Numbered from the stretch's first letter, positions 8,224 through 16,919 are shown. The stretch: DNA of 41,016 nt from Prevotella sp. UBA6429 (GCA_002437285.1 DJOV01000103.1:15911-56926); one strand, 5' to 3'. Numbers and translations: made by a program. The notes: a model not told the origin generated them from the letters alone.

Positions 8224-9513
8224 ATGAGTTATCTCTTCTCATCCGAATCCGTGTCGGAAGGACATCCCGACAAAGTTGCCGACCAGGTCTCCGATGCCCT
8301 GCTCGACCAGTTTCTGGCTTACGATCCCGAGGCTCACTGCGCCATCGAGACCTTCAACACCACCGGCCAGGTCATCATCATGGGCGAGGTGCGCTCGTCG
8401 CAGTACATCGACCTGCAGACCGTGACGCGCAACACCATCAACCGCATCGGCTACACCAAGGCCGACTACCAGTTTGACGGCAACTCGTGCGGCATCCTCA
8501 CCGCCATCCACGAGCAGAGCGACGACATCAACCAGGGCGTCAGCCGCGAGCGCGAGGAAGACCAGGGCGCAGGCGACCAGGGCATGATGTTCGGCTACGC
8601 CTGCAACGAGACCGACAACTACATGCCCGCCACACTCGACCTGGCACACCTCATCATGCGCACCCTGGCCGACATACGCAAGGAAGGCAAGCAGATGACC
8701 TACCTCCGTCCCGACTCCAAGAGCCAGGTGACCATCGAGTACAGCGACGAGGGCGTGCCCCAGCGCATCGACACCATCGTCGTCTCCACACAGCACGACG
8801 ACTTCGTCCGTCCCGCCGACGACACGCCCGAGGCCCAGCGCGAGGCCGACGAGCAGATGCTCGCCACCATCCGCCAAGATGTCATCAGCATCCTCATGCC
8901 GCGCGTCAAGGAGCAGCTCAGCGACAAGGTGCTCGCCCTCTTCGACGGCCAGGAGAAATATTTCGTCAACCCCACGGGCAAGTTTGTCATCGGAGGCCCC
9001 CACGGCGACACCGGTCTCACGGGCCGCAAGATCATTGTCGACACCTATGGCGGACGCGGCGCGCACGGCGGTGGCGCCTTCTCGGGCAAGGACCCCTCGA
9101 AGGTGGACCGCTCGGCAGCCTATGCCGCACGCTACATCGCCAAGAACATGGTGGCAGCGGGCGTCAGCGACGAGATGCTCGTGCAGCTGGCCTATGCCAT
9201 CGGCGTGGCCAAGCCCGTGAGCGTCTACGTCAACACCTACGGCAAGAAGCACGTCAGCATGACCGACGGAGAGATCGCGCGCAAGGTCAGCGAGCTCTTC
9301 GACCTCACGCCCAACGCCATCGAGCGCCAGCTCAACCTGCGCCAGCCCATCTACTTCGAGACGGCCGCCTACGGACACATGGGACGAAAGAACGAGGTGG
9401 TGAAGAAGGTCTTCACCAGCCGCTACCATGAGCGCAAAGAGATGACCGTGGAGCTCTTCACCTGGGAGAAGCTCGACCAGGTGGAGCGCATCCGCAAGGC
9501 TTTCGACCTTTAA
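8224..9513 (+). CDS. metK: S-adenosylmethionine synthase
   Basis: Makes S-adenosylmethionine from methionine and ATP in the cytoplasm, the methyl donor of the cell. 429 residues, slightly longer than the usual ~385 of E. coli MetK and normal for Bacteroidales. Seen: the N-terminal ATP/Mg motif SEGHPDKVADQVSDALLD (residues ~9-26), GEVRSSQYIDL, the central GPHGDTGLTGRKIIVDTYGG, and the glycine-rich loop GGGAFSGKDPSKVDRSAAY (~280-298). The codons are strongly C/G-ended, as in the other housekeeping genes nearby and unlike the RHS module. It has its own promoter and is followed 16 bases later by the DUF4271 gene. Confidence 0.98.
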   Translation: MSYLFSSESVSEGHPDKVADQVSDALLDQFLAYDPEAHCAIETFNTTGQVIIMGEVRSSQYIDLQTVTRNTINRIGYTKADYQFDGNSCGILTAIHEQSDDINQGVSREREEDQGAGDQGMMFGYACNETDNYMPATLDLAHLIMRTLADIRKEGKQMTYLRPDSKSQVTIEYSDEGVPQRIDTIVVSTQHDDFVRPADDTPEAQREADEQMLATIRQDVISILMPRVKEQLSDKVLALFDGQEKYFVNPTGKFVIGGPHGDTGLTGRKIIVDTYGGRGAHGGGAFSGKDPSKVDRSAAYAARYIAKNMVAAGVSDEMLVQLAYAIGVAKPVSVYVNTYGKKHVSMTDGEIARKVSELFDLTPNAIERQLNLRQPIYFETAAYGHMGRKNEVVKKVFTSRYHERKEMTVELFTWEKLDQVERIRKAFDL

Positions 9514-9529
9514 TTACCAACATTTGCAC

Positions 9530-10558
9530 ATGTCACTCACGTTTGCTCCAGACTCTGTCGCAACCAACGACACGGCACACCACAACGCCGCGACCAAGCA
9601 TCTGAGCGAGGGATTGCACACGCCCCGCCAAATCATCGACGCACTGCCCAAGGACGCTACGCCCTGGCAGCAAGACTCGGCCATCAGGGCCAACATCCGG
9701 ATACCCCACGTCGACTGGAGCAAGCGACCCAACCCGATGCGCACGCCGACCACCAAGGCCGACGTGCCCTCGGGATTCTCTCTCAACCAGCCGATGTACC
9801 ACAGCCGGTCGCTCGTGCAGCCCGACTCCGTCTACCGCCCCGAGTATGCCGTCTACAGGCAGGGTGTGGCCGGAGACCCCGTGCCTTACACCATCGCCGG
9901 CGACAACCTCATCACGTCGGTGCTGCTCGGCTGCTTCATCCTCGCAACGCTCTCCATCTCCAAGTCGGGAAACTTCATCAGCCGGCAGGTCAAAAACTTC
10001 TTCCGGCCGCAACACGAAGGAACCACCGTCATCACGGAGACCAGCTCGGAGCTGCGCTTCCAGTTCTTCCTCGTCTTGCAGACCTGCCTGCTCTGCTCAC
10101 TGCTGTTCTTCCTCTGGCGGCAGACATCCTTCGAGGAGACGTTCATCCTGCCACACTACCAGATCATCGGCATCTACACAGGAATCTTCGCACTCTACTT
10201 CCTGCTCAAGGCGGGGCTCAGCGCCGCCGTGGGATGGGTGTTCTTCGATAAGAAAAATAATGAACAATGGACGAAGTCGAACCTCTTCCTCATCTCCACC
10301 GAAGGCATCCTCATTTTCCCCGCCGTCATGCTTCTGGTCTACTTCAGTCTCCCCATTGAGAGTATGGTGTTTTATACCGTTCTGGTCATCATTTTGGCCA
10401 AACTGCTTACTTTTTACAAGACCTATCTTATCTTTTTCCAAAGAAACCGGGCCGCTTTGCAAAATATTTTGTACTTTTGCACCCTGGAAATTATGCCACT
10501 GGGTGCCTTGTGGGGTATTCTGGTGTTGACGGATGAACTTTTAAAAACGAATTTTTAG
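9530..10558 (+). CDS. DUF4271 integral membrane protein
   Basis: 342 residues from the ATG at 9530; an upstream in-frame TTG at 9524 is less likely. The first ~110 residues are hydrophilic and probably disordered. Then follow several membrane segments: near 125-140 (LITSVLLGCFILATLSI), 175-200 (FFLVLQTCLLCSLLFFLW), 210-240, 255-280 (FPAVMLLVYFSLP), 285-305, and a C-terminal one (IMPLGALWGILVLTDELL). The overall pattern matches DUF4271, a Bacteroidetes-only family of unknown function found next to hemD. It precedes hemD by five bases and is probably co-transcribed with it. A link with envelope or heme biology has been suggested only by position; no catalytic motif is visible. Confidence 0.85.
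   Translation: MSLTFAPDSVATNDTAHHNAATKHLSEGLHTPRQIIDALPKDATPWQQDSAIRANIRIPHVDWSKRPNPMRTPTTKADVPSGFSLNQPMYHSRSLVQPDSVYRPEYAVYRQGVAGDPVPYTIAGDNLITSVLLGCFILATLSISKSGNFISRQVKNFFRPQHEGTTVITETSSELRFQFFLVLQTCLLCSLLFFLWRQTSFEETFILPHYQIIGIYTGIFALYFLLKAGLSAAVGWVFFDKKNNEQWTKSNLFLISTEGILIFPAVMLLVYFSLPIESMVFYTVLVIILAKLLTFYKTYLIFFQRNRAALQNILYFCTLEIMPLGALWGILVLTDELLKTNF
10473..10480 (+). promoter_or_regulatory. Possible internal promoter before hemD
   Basis: TACTTTTG, a match to the -7 box, lies inside the end of the DUF4271 gene, 83 bases before hemD. The nearest TTTG (10457-10460) is only 12 bases upstream, so this is a weak or partial promoter. Confidence 0.35.
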
Positions 10559-10563
10559 AACAG

Positions 10564-11316
10564 ATGATCAAGAAGATTCTGATTTCACAGCCCAAGCCGG
10601 CCAGTGAGAAATCTCCCTACTTCGACATAGAAAAGAACTATGGTGTGGAAATGGTTTTCCGTCCCTTCATCAAGGTGGAAGGGCTCACAGCCAAGGAATT
10701 CCGCCAGCAGAAGATAGACATACTCTCCTACACGGCCATCGTCTTCACCTCAAGACACGCCATCGACAACTTCTTCCAGATCGCAAAGGACATGCGCCTC
10801 AACATCCCCGAGACCATGAAATACTTCTGCGTGACTGAGACCATCTCGCTTTACATCCAGAAGTATGTGCAGTATCGCAAGCGCAAGGTGTTCTTCGGCA
10901 CGTCGGGAAAAGTCGACGACCTGCTGCCCGTCATGCTGAGACACAAGGGCGAGAAGTATCTCGTGCCGCAGAGCAGCGCACACACCGACGAGCTCACCAA
11001 GCTCTTCGACGCCAAGGGGCTCAACCACAAGGAGTGCATCATGTACCGCACCGTCAGCAACAACTTCAGCGAAGAGGAAATACAGAAGTTCGACTGCGAC
11101 ATGCTCATCTTCTCTACCCCCACCGGAGTGCACTACCTCAGCGAGTCGCTCCCCGGCCTCAAGGAGGGCAAATACAAGATTGGCGTCTTCGGACCCGCCA
11201 CCGCCAAGGCCGTCGAGAGTGCCGGGCTGAAGCTCGACCTCATGGCCGGAACACCCGAATATCCGTCGATGGTGGCAGCCCTCAAGGCTTATCTTGAGAA
11301 GGAAAACAGCAAATAA
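10564..11316 (+). CDS. hemD: Uroporphyrinogen-III synthase
   Basis: 250 residues, the usual HemD length. It would close hydroxymethylbilane to uroporphyrinogen III with inversion of ring D, in heme and corrinoid synthesis. Seen: start MIKKILISQPKP (the ...ISRP/QP start of the family), an FTSRHAIDNFF segment near residue 60, FSTPTGVHYL near residue 185 and a conserved C-terminal GVFGPATAKAVESAGLKLD (~210-228). HemD is poorly conserved, so the call also rests on the neighbourhood: DUF4271, hemD, rnpA, yidD, tyrS is a familiar Bacteroidales order. It starts five bases after DUF4271. Confidence 0.88.
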   Translation: MIKKILISQPKPASEKSPYFDIEKNYGVEMVFRPFIKVEGLTAKEFRQQKIDILSYTAIVFTSRHAIDNFFQIAKDMRLNIPETMKYFCVTETISLYIQKYVQYRKRKVFFGTSGKVDDLLPVMLRHKGEKYLVPQSSAHTDELTKLFDAKGLNHKECIMYRTVSNNFSEEEIQKFDCDMLIFSTPTGVHYLSESLPGLKEGKYKIGVFGPATAKAVESAGLKLDLMAGTPEYPSMVAALKAYLEKENSK

Positions 11317-11349
11317 TCCGGGCAGCACAGCCTGCCATCACCCATCACC

Positions 11350-11814
11350 ATGAGCATCACTTATCCCGCCACACTACATAAGGAGGAGCGCATCTGCAGC
11401 CACAAGCTCATCGACGCCATCTTCGCCGGCAACAAGAGCCGGTCGATGTCGGCCTTCCCCCTGCGTGTGGTCTACATGCCCCTGGAAGAACCGGAAGCAG
11501 GCGACGACACACACGGTGACGAGGACGACCGCCAGCCCAAGCGCCTCCTGCCCAAGGCCAAGATGCTCATCAGCGTGCCGAAGAAGCACTTCAAGCGAGC
11601 CGTGAAGCGCAACCGCGTCAAGCGACAGGTGCGCGAGGCATACCGCAAGAACAAGAGCCTCATCGCCGACAAGGCGGTGGCACTCGCCTTCATCTGGACC
11701 GACGGACAACTCTACGACAGCAAGGTGGTGGAGGACAGGGTCGTCAACCTGCTGACAAGGGTGCGCGAAAAACTGGAGAGGGGACTTGCGGACAAGCCGC
11801 ACAACCACGGCTGA
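11350..11814 (+). CDS. rnpA: Ribonuclease P protein component
   Basis: The basic protein subunit of RNase P, which with the catalytic RNA trims the 5' leader of tRNA precursors. 154 residues, longer than the ~120 of E. coli because of an acidic insert (EEPEAGDDTHGDEDDRQPKR, residues ~41-60). Seen: the N-terminal HKEERICSHKLIDAIFA, the central PKKHFKRAVKRNRVKRQVREAYRKNK RNR motif (~80-104) that binds RNA, and a basic tail. It follows hemD by 33 bases and precedes yidD by 27, the common rnpA-yidD pairing. The acidic insert is an unusual feature for an RNA-binding protein. Confidence 0.95.
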   Translation: MSITYPATLHKEERICSHKLIDAIFAGNKSRSMSAFPLRVVYMPLEEPEAGDDTHGDEDDRQPKRLLPKAKMLISVPKKHFKRAVKRNRVKRQVREAYRKNKSLIADKAVALAFIWTDGQLYDSKVVEDRVVNLLTRVREKLERGLADKPHNHG

Positions 11815-11841
11815 AGCCGCAAAAGCCAAACCGGCATACCC

Positions 11842-12153
11842 ATGGAGAAAATCCTGCACACATTGTCACACGCTCTCGCGTTGCTGCTGGTGGCGCCCAT
11901 CAGGTTCTACCAGAAGTGCATCACGCCCTACACACCGCCCTCCTGCCGCTTCACACCCACCTGCTCCGAGTATGCACGACAAGCCTTGCTCAAGCACGGA
12001 CCCGTCAAGGGGCTGCTGCTGGCCATATGGCGGATATGCAGGTGCAACCCTTGGGGCGGAAGCGGATACGACCCCGTGCCCGAGACCTTCACCTTCCGCA
12101 GAAGCACCGGCAGGATCTCGCACACACCAGGGGCATCACACAAAGACAACTGA
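11842..12153 (+). CDS. yidD: Membrane protein insertion efficiency factor YidD
   Basis: 103 residues. A small amphipathic protein on the inner face of the cytoplasmic membrane that helps YidC-dependent insertion. Seen: the N-terminal helix, then APIRFYQKCITPYTPPSCRF, TPTCSEYA and GLLLAIWRICRCNPWGGSGYDPVP, which hold the family's conserved cysteines and the CNPW motif. It starts 27 bases after rnpA, as in most bacteria, although rpmH and yidC are not in this window. The last ~15 residues are a non-conserved polar tail. Confidence 0.96.
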   Translation: MEKILHTLSHALALLLVAPIRFYQKCITPYTPPSCRFTPTCSEYARQALLKHGPVKGLLLAIWRICRCNPWGGSGYDPVPETFTFRRSTGRISHTPGASHKDN

Positions 12154-12236
12154 CCGCTTGCCCTCAGGACAAGCGACACAACCAGACAACCACAAATAGA
12201 AAATCATGCCGGACAGGCATTAAATGATAAACCAAT

Positions 12237-13535
12237 ATGAAAAATTTCGTTGAAGAACTGAAATGGCGCGGCATGCTGGCGCAAATGACGCCCGGCACCG
12301 AGGAATTCCTGATGGAAAACATGGTGTCCGCCTACCTGGGCACCGACCCCACCGCCGACTCCCTGCACATCGGACACCTCTGCGGCATCATGATGCTTCG
12401 CCACCTGCAACGCTGCGGACACAAGCCGTACCTGCTCGTGGGAGGCGCCACAGGCATGATCGGCGACCCGTCGGGAAAGAGCCAGGAGCGCAACCTGCTT
12501 GACGCGGCGACCCTCTACCACAACCAGGAGGCCATCAAGAAGCAGGTCTCCAAGTTCCTCGACTTCGACGGAACGGAGCCCAACAAGGCAGAGCTCGTCA
12601 ACAACTACGACTGGATGAAGGACTTCACCTTCCTCGACTTCGCACGCGAAGTGGGCAAGCATATCACCGTCAACTACATGATGGCCAAGGAGAGCGTGCA
12701 GCAACGCCTCAACGGCACGTCGCGCGACGGCCTGTCATTCACCGAGTTCACCTACCAGCTCCTGCAGGGCTACGACTTCCTCTACCAATACCAGAAGTAT
12801 GGCGTCCGCCTGCAGCTGGGTGGCAACGACCAGTGGGGCAACATGACCACCGGCACCGAGCTGATCCGGCGCACTCTGGGAAGCGATGCACAGGCCTTCT
12901 GCCTCACCTGCCCGCTCATCACCAAGGCCGACGGCAAGAAGTTCGGAAAGACGGAGAGCGGCAACGTGTGGCTTGACCGCAACCGCACCACGCCCTACCA
13001 GTTCTACCAGTTCTGGCTCAACGTCGGCGATGCCGAGGCGGAGAAATACATCAAGATCTTCACCGACCTCGACAAGGAGACCATCGACGCGCTCATCGCC
13101 GAGCACAGGCAAGACCCCGGACGCCGCACGCTCCAGAAGCGCCTGGCCGAGGAGGTCACGGTCATGGTACACTCCAGAGAGGACCTCGACATGGCCATCT
13201 CTGCCAGCAACATCCTCTTCGGAAAGGCCACCAAGGACCAGCTCGCCAAGCTCGACGAGGCCACACTCAACGATGTCTTCAAGGATGTCCCCCACTACGA
13301 GATGCCCAAGGAGATGCTCGGCGGCAACGCCATCGACCTCTTCTGCCAGGAGGGATGGGACATCTTCCCCTCCAAGGGTGAGATGCGCAAGATGGTCAAG
13401 GGCAACGGCGTGAGCCTCAACAAGGAGAAGCTCACCGCCTTCGACCAGCCCATCACAAGCGAAGACCTCATCGACGGAAAGTATCTCCTGGTGCAACGCG
13501 GCAAGAAAAACTACTACTTGATCACCGTGAAATAG
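12237..13535 (+). CDS. tyrS: Tyrosine--tRNA ligase
   Basis: Charges tRNA-Tyr with tyrosine in the cytoplasm. 432 residues, normal size. Seen: class I HIGH motif at residues 44-47 (DSLHIGHL), the tyrosine pocket with GATGMIGDPSGKSQER (~80-95) and YQLLQGYDF (~176), GGNDQWGN (~195-202), the KMSKS-equivalent KFGKTESG near 235, and a C-terminal S4-like RNA-binding domain (GEMRKMVKGNGVSLNKEKL..., ~380-432). The 83-base gap after yidD has no clear promoter box, so it is probably read from upstream. The coding strand is strongly C/G-ended, which creates long antisense shadows. Confidence 0.98.
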   Translation: MKNFVEELKWRGMLAQMTPGTEEFLMENMVSAYLGTDPTADSLHIGHLCGIMMLRHLQRCGHKPYLLVGGATGMIGDPSGKSQERNLLDAATLYHNQEAIKKQVSKFLDFDGTEPNKAELVNNYDWMKDFTFLDFAREVGKHITVNYMMAKESVQQRLNGTSRDGLSFTEFTYQLLQGYDFLYQYQKYGVRLQLGGNDQWGNMTTGTELIRRTLGSDAQAFCLTCPLITKADGKKFGKTESGNVWLDRNRTTPYQFYQFWLNVGDAEAEKYIKIFTDLDKETIDALIAEHRQDPGRRTLQKRLAEEVTVMVHSREDLDMAISASNILFGKATKDQLAKLDEATLNDVFKDVPHYEMPKEMLGGNAIDLFCQEGWDIFPSKGEMRKMVKGNGVSLNKEKLTAFDQPITSEDLIDGKYLLVQRGKKNYYLITVK

Positions 13536-13595
13536 TGGACGGCGGAAAAGCCAAGAAGGTTCTTTCGGCTTGCAACGCAAATAAGTGATAAAAAA

Positions 13596-13627
13596 TTTGG
13601 TGGTGGTCCAAAAAACCACTACCTTTG
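13596..13627 (+). promoter_or_regulatory. Promoter of tRNA-Gln
   Basis: TTTG at 13596-13599, a 20-base spacer and TACCTTTG at 13620-13627. The tRNA begins 25 bases downstream, so the start site would lie only a little way before the mature 5' end. Confidence 0.8.
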
Positions 13628-13652
13628 CAACGCTAATATCAATCAGAAAGAT

Positions 13653-13723
13653 TGTCGTATGGTGTAATGGTAGCACAACAGGTTTTGGTTCTGTTTGTCG
13701 TGGTTCGAATCCGCGTACGACAA
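13653..13723 (+). tRNA. tRNA-Gln, anticodon TTG
   Basis: A 71-base cloverleaf. Acceptor TGTCGTA (13653-13659) pairs with TACGACA (13716-13722); D stem GTGT/GCAC; anticodon stem ACAGG/TCTGT with loop TTTTGGT and anticodon TTG at 13685-13687; T arm CGTGG-TTCGAAT-CCGCG. The first pair is U-A, as is typical for tRNA-Gln. The discriminator is A and no CCA is encoded. A naive reading frame crosses this gene, but the barrel gene downstream starts at 13845. Confidence 0.95.
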
Positions 13724-13730
13724 CCTTCAG

Positions 13731-13775
13731 AAATGCCAAATGCTTGATCTCAGGCATTTGGCATTTTCTTTTTGT
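13731..13775 (+). terminator. Intrinsic terminator of tRNA-Gln
   Basis: Perfect 13-bp stem: 13731-13743 (AAATGCCAAATGC) pairs with 13754-13766, ten-base loop, followed by a T-rich run TTTTCTTTTT. Confidence 0.9.
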
Positions 13776-13844
13776 GGCCTGCAAGCCGCACCTGCCCACA
13801 CGACAACCACCGGTGCACCGCGAGTGCGCCCATCCTTTCTTCAT

Positions 13845-16343
13845 ATGAAAACTATCATGACATCTCTGCTGCTGTTGTGCGCAACGGCAGCCCACGCACA
13901 GGGACTGGTCAAGGGAAAGATTCTTGACCGGCAGACCAACACGCCCCTGGAGTTTGTAAACATGCGCCTCACCACCACCTCCGACACGCTGACACTGGTG
14001 CAGGGCGACATCACCGATGCGACAGGCCAGTTCAACATGGTCGACCTGAAGCCCGGCACCTATATCCTCACGGCCAACCTGATGGGCTATCGCAACGTGC
14101 GCCGGCAGGTGACCATCTCCGACAACAACCGCACTGCCAGCTTCCTGCTCTACATGCGCGAGGACACCCACACACTGGGAGAGGTGACCGTCAAGGGCAT
14201 GCGCTCGGCCATGAAACTGGAGGTGGACCGCAAGTCGTTTGACGTGTCGCAGCTCATCACCAACGCCGGCGATGCCGCCTCCGACGTGCTGGAGAACATA
14301 CCCTCGGTCGAGGTGGACAACGACGGCAACATCTCGCTACGCGGCGACGCCAGCGTGGAGGTGTGGATCAACGGCAAGGCAAGCGGCCTCACGGCTGACA
14401 ACCGCGCGCAGATCCTGCAGCAACTGCCTGCCGAGTCGATCGAGCGCATTGAGGTCATCGACAATCCGTCGGCCAAGTTCTCGGCCGAAGGCGGGTCGGG
14501 CATCATCAACATCGTGCTGAAGAAGGACCTCAAACCGGGATACTATGGCTCGGTACAGGTGGGCGGCAACACGCAGGGCGGCGCCAACACCTCGTTCAAC
14601 ATCAACATGAACAGCCGCCGCATCGACGCCTACGCCAACATAGGCTACCGGCACCACACAGGAAAGGGACACAGCGAGAGCTACCAGCAGTATCTCAACA
14701 GCAACACCTACCAGCAGTACAAGGCCGACGACTCGAGGATGGGAAACAACCTCTTCTCGCGCGCCGGCATCACCCTACACGCCACCAAGAAAGACGACAT
14801 CTCGCTCAGTGGCATGCTCATGCACGGAGGCGACAACAACTGGAGCAGCACGCCCTACCACTACGGAACCATCGGCGCACAGGCCGACACGCACCTCATG
14901 ACGCGAAACACCAAGGGCGAGGGCAACATGAACATGTATTACGGCGAGTTCAACTACCGGCACAACTTCACCGACAAGCATTTCCTCGACTTCGTGGTCA
15001 GCTTCGACAAGTGGAAATCCGACAACGAGAACATCTACCAGGACTCCACCTCATGGGCCGACACGTCCATACCCACCGACTACGAATGGCAAAGCCGCCC
15101 CATGCACCTGAACAACCGCACATGGGAGGTGAAGCTCGACTACGAGAACCCCATCAGCGAACAGGTGAAGCTGCAAGCCGGATACCAGGGCAACTTCTCG
15201 CACGAGAACACGCCACAGGAGAGCTACATGGACCCTGCAAGCTGGGACGGCAACAACGCCACGATGGACGAGGCTTACTACAACCGATTCATCTACGACA
15301 TGGACCTGCACGCCGCCTACGCCACCACGACAATGAAGTTTGGCAAGCTGGGGGTCATGGCCGGACTGCGAGGCGAGTATTGGAAAGTCAACACCGAGAG
15401 CTACACCTGGGCACAGGAGAACGATGCCTCGCTGCGCGACAAGCCTTTCAAGAAAGACTACTTCCAACTGTTCCCCAGCGTCTTCCTGTCCTACCAACTG
15501 ACCGAGAACGACCAGTTCCAGCTCAACTACACCCGACGCCTGCGACGCCCATGGGGCGGACAGCTCAACAGCTTCCGAGACACGCGCGACGCCACGATGG
15601 TGAGCTTCGGAAACCCGGAACTGACTCCGGCCTTCTCCAACTCGTTCTCGTTCAACTACCTGCGCACATGGACAGAGCACTCGCTGATGGTATCGGCCTA
15701 TTATCGCCCCACCACCGACATCATACAGCGCATCAGCTGGCAGAGTTCGTCCGACGGAATGATGTACTCCAGCAACTTCAACGTGGCCAAGGACCAGCGC
15801 GCCGGACTGGAGCTGACACTCAAGGACCGCTTCTTCCGCATCCTGGACCTGACAACCAACGCCAATGCCTACTACTACAAGATTGACGGATTCAGCTACG
15901 ACATCGACGGACAGACGGTGACAGGCGACGGCGACCACAACTTCACATGGAGCGCACGCATGATCGCACAGGTGCAACTGCCCTACGACCTCTCCGTGCA
16001 GGCCAGCGGCGACTACCGCAGCCGGCAGTCGACGGCGCAGGGATACCGCAAGTCGAACTACAGCGTGGACCTCGGCGTGCGCAAGAACTTCCTCAACAAG
16101 CAACTGCAGGTGAGCCTCAACTGCCGCGACCTGCTCGACAGCCGCAAGTTCAGGACCTTCTCCTCCTCAGACACCTTCACGCGCGAGCAGCTCAACAGGC
16201 GGGGCAGCCGCCGTGTGCAGCTCACCGTCACCTGGAACTTCGGCAACAACTACGCCAAGCGCAAACCCGGCCGCAACCATCAGGGACAGATGGACGACGA
16301 CGCGGGAAGCATGGGCGGATACAACGGTGGCGGAGAGGAATGA
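13845..16343 (+). CDS. TonB-dependent outer-membrane beta-barrel protein (OMP_b-brl_3 type)
   Basis: 832 residues from the ATG at 13845 (MKTIMTSLLLLCATAAHAQG). This start gives a signal peptide cleaved after AHA, whereas earlier starts run into the tRNA. In order: a carboxypeptidase-regulatory-like Ig domain (~20-105, VKGKILDRQTNTPLEFVNMR), a plug domain (~115-225; DVLENIPSVEVDNDGNISLR, IERIEVIDNPSAKFSAEGG) and a long barrel ending in VQLTVTWNFGNN. After the barrel there is an unusual Gly/Asp/Glu-rich tail of ~25 residues (GQMDDDAGSMGGYNGGGEE). Barrel-only members of this type lack a SusD partner, and none is present here; the substrate is unknown. No -7 box is evident between the tRNA terminator and the ATG. 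A strong terminator closes the unit. Confidence 0.88.
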   Translation: MKTIMTSLLLLCATAAHAQGLVKGKILDRQTNTPLEFVNMRLTTTSDTLTLVQGDITDATGQFNMVDLKPGTYILTANLMGYRNVRRQVTISDNNRTASFLLYMREDTHTLGEVTVKGMRSAMKLEVDRKSFDVSQLITNAGDAASDVLENIPSVEVDNDGNISLRGDASVEVWINGKASGLTADNRAQILQQLPAESIERIEVIDNPSAKFSAEGGSGIINIVLKKDLKPGYYGSVQVGGNTQGGANTSFNINMNSRRIDAYANIGYRHHTGKGHSESYQQYLNSNTYQQYKADDSRMGNNLFSRAGITLHATKKDDISLSGMLMHGGDNNWSSTPYHYGTIGAQADTHLMTRNTKGEGNMNMYYGEFNYRHNFTDKHFLDFVVSFDKWKSDNENIYQDSTSWADTSIPTDYEWQSRPMHLNNRTWEVKLDYENPISEQVKLQAGYQGNFSHENTPQESYMDPASWDGNNATMDEAYYNRFIYDMDLHAAYATTTMKFGKLGVMAGLRGEYWKVNTESYTWAQENDASLRDKPFKKDYFQLFPSVFLSYQLTENDQFQLNYTRRLRRPWGGQLNSFRDTRDATMVSFGNPELTPAFSNSFSFNYLRTWTEHSLMVSAYYRPTTDIIQRISWQSSSDGMMYSSNFNVAKDQRAGLELTLKDRFFRILDLTTNANAYYYKIDGFSYDIDGQTVTGDGDHNFTWSARMIAQVQLPYDLSVQASGDYRSRQSTAQGYRKSNYSVDLGVRKNFLNKQLQVSLNCRDLLDSRKFRTFSSSDTFTREQLNRRGSRRVQLTVTWNFGNNYAKRKPGRNHQGQMDDDAGSMGGYNGGGEE

Positions 16344-16400
16344 CACCGACAGACATGATCCAACAGGCATAAAGGCTTGAGGTGACAAGCACCAAGGCAC

Positions 16401-16441
16401 AAAAAAACAGGCATGGACACTGGCTCCATGCCTGTTTTTTT
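16401..16441 (+). terminator. Intrinsic terminator after the barrel gene
   Basis: 14-bp stem AAAACAGGCATGGA (16404-16417) with its complement at 16425-16438, seven-base loop and a run of T. The flanking A run makes it potentially bidirectional. Confidence 0.9.
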
Positions 16442-16476
16442 GATGCTTTGTCCTAAGGACGGGATGTTTTTTTCAA

Positions 16477-16560
16477 GGTGGGTTCTATAAATTAGCTTTG
16501 TCAGATTTTGAGGCTCTTTTTGAGGTCATATCGTTATGGTGGTAATTTATAGAATCCACC
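16477..16560. mobile_element. 84-bp MITE-like repeat, deleted copy
   Basis: Starts GGTGGGTTCTATAAATTA and ends with its near-complement (TAATTTATAGAATCCACC), giving ~18-bp terminal inverted repeats. Both flanks carry TCAA (16473-16476 and 16561-16564), a 4-bp target duplication. Read in reverse complement, the 192-bp copy at 35757-35948 has nearly the same first ~60 bases and last ~20 bases; about 108 internal bases are missing here. It encodes no protein. It lies in the 227-base gap between the barrel gene's stop and the YbjQ gene. Confidence 0.85.
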
Positions 16561-16570
16561 TCAAAAAAAA

Positions 16571-16888
16571 TCAGATGGTCACGGCGGTGCCAGCGACGAT
16601 AACCATAATCATGGCTCCGTTGGGTCCCATGGTCCCCACATCAAAGGAGATGCCCACCACGGCATTGGCTCCCATGCCACGCGCGCGACCTTCCATCTCA
16701 CGCAGGGCCGACTCGCGTCCCTCCTGAAGCACGCGCTCATAGGAACTGGTACGACCACCGAATACATCGCTGATGGATGCCATGAAGTCCTTGAGCACGT
16801 TGGCGCCGAGGATAACTTCGCCAGACACCAGGCCCTTGTACTCTAAAATCTTGTGACCTTCTATGGTCGGAGTGGTTGTCATTATCAT
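16571..16888 (-). CDS. YbjQ / UPF0145 family protein
   Basis: 105 residues from the ATG at 16888 (MIMTTTPTIEGHKI); 16882 is also possible. This matches the family's ~105 residues, so the longer upstream frame is not coding. Seen: TPTIEGHKILEYKGLVSGEVILG at the N terminus, the Arg/Glu-rich helix GGRTSSYERVLQEGRESALREM, and GANAVVGISFDVGTM near the C terminus, all signatures of YbjQ (often labelled putative heavy-metal-binding). It forms small ring oligomers in known structures; the cellular role is unknown. It lies 31 bases downstream of the sigma/A1S_2505 fusion gene on the same strand and is probably co-transcribed with it. Confidence 0.9.
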   Translation of the reverse strand: MIMTTTPTIEGHKILEYKGLVSGEVILGANVLKDFMASISDVFGGRTSSYERVLQEGRESALREMEGRARGMGANAVVGISFDVGTMGPNGAMIMVIVAGTAVTI

Positions 16889-16919
16889 AATCGTTGGTTT
16901 TAGATGAGTTTTTATAAAG

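Noticed and set aside
8239..9429. 396-codon minus-strand frame and a 314-codon plus-strand frame (8487-9431) inside metK
   Set aside because: Both are shadows of metK; MetK motifs are intact in the chosen frame and the alternatives are low-complexity (His/Arg- or Val/Ala-rich).
13695..13844. 50-codon N-terminal extension of the barrel gene
   Set aside because: It would translate part of tRNA-Gln and its terminator; the ATG at 13845 gives a normal signal peptide.
12735..14171. 478-codon open frame on the minus strand
   Set aside because: It runs antisense through tyrS, the tRNA-Gln gene and the barrel gene. The strongly C/G-ended codons of the true genes create stop-free antisense frames; the translation has no recognisable pattern.
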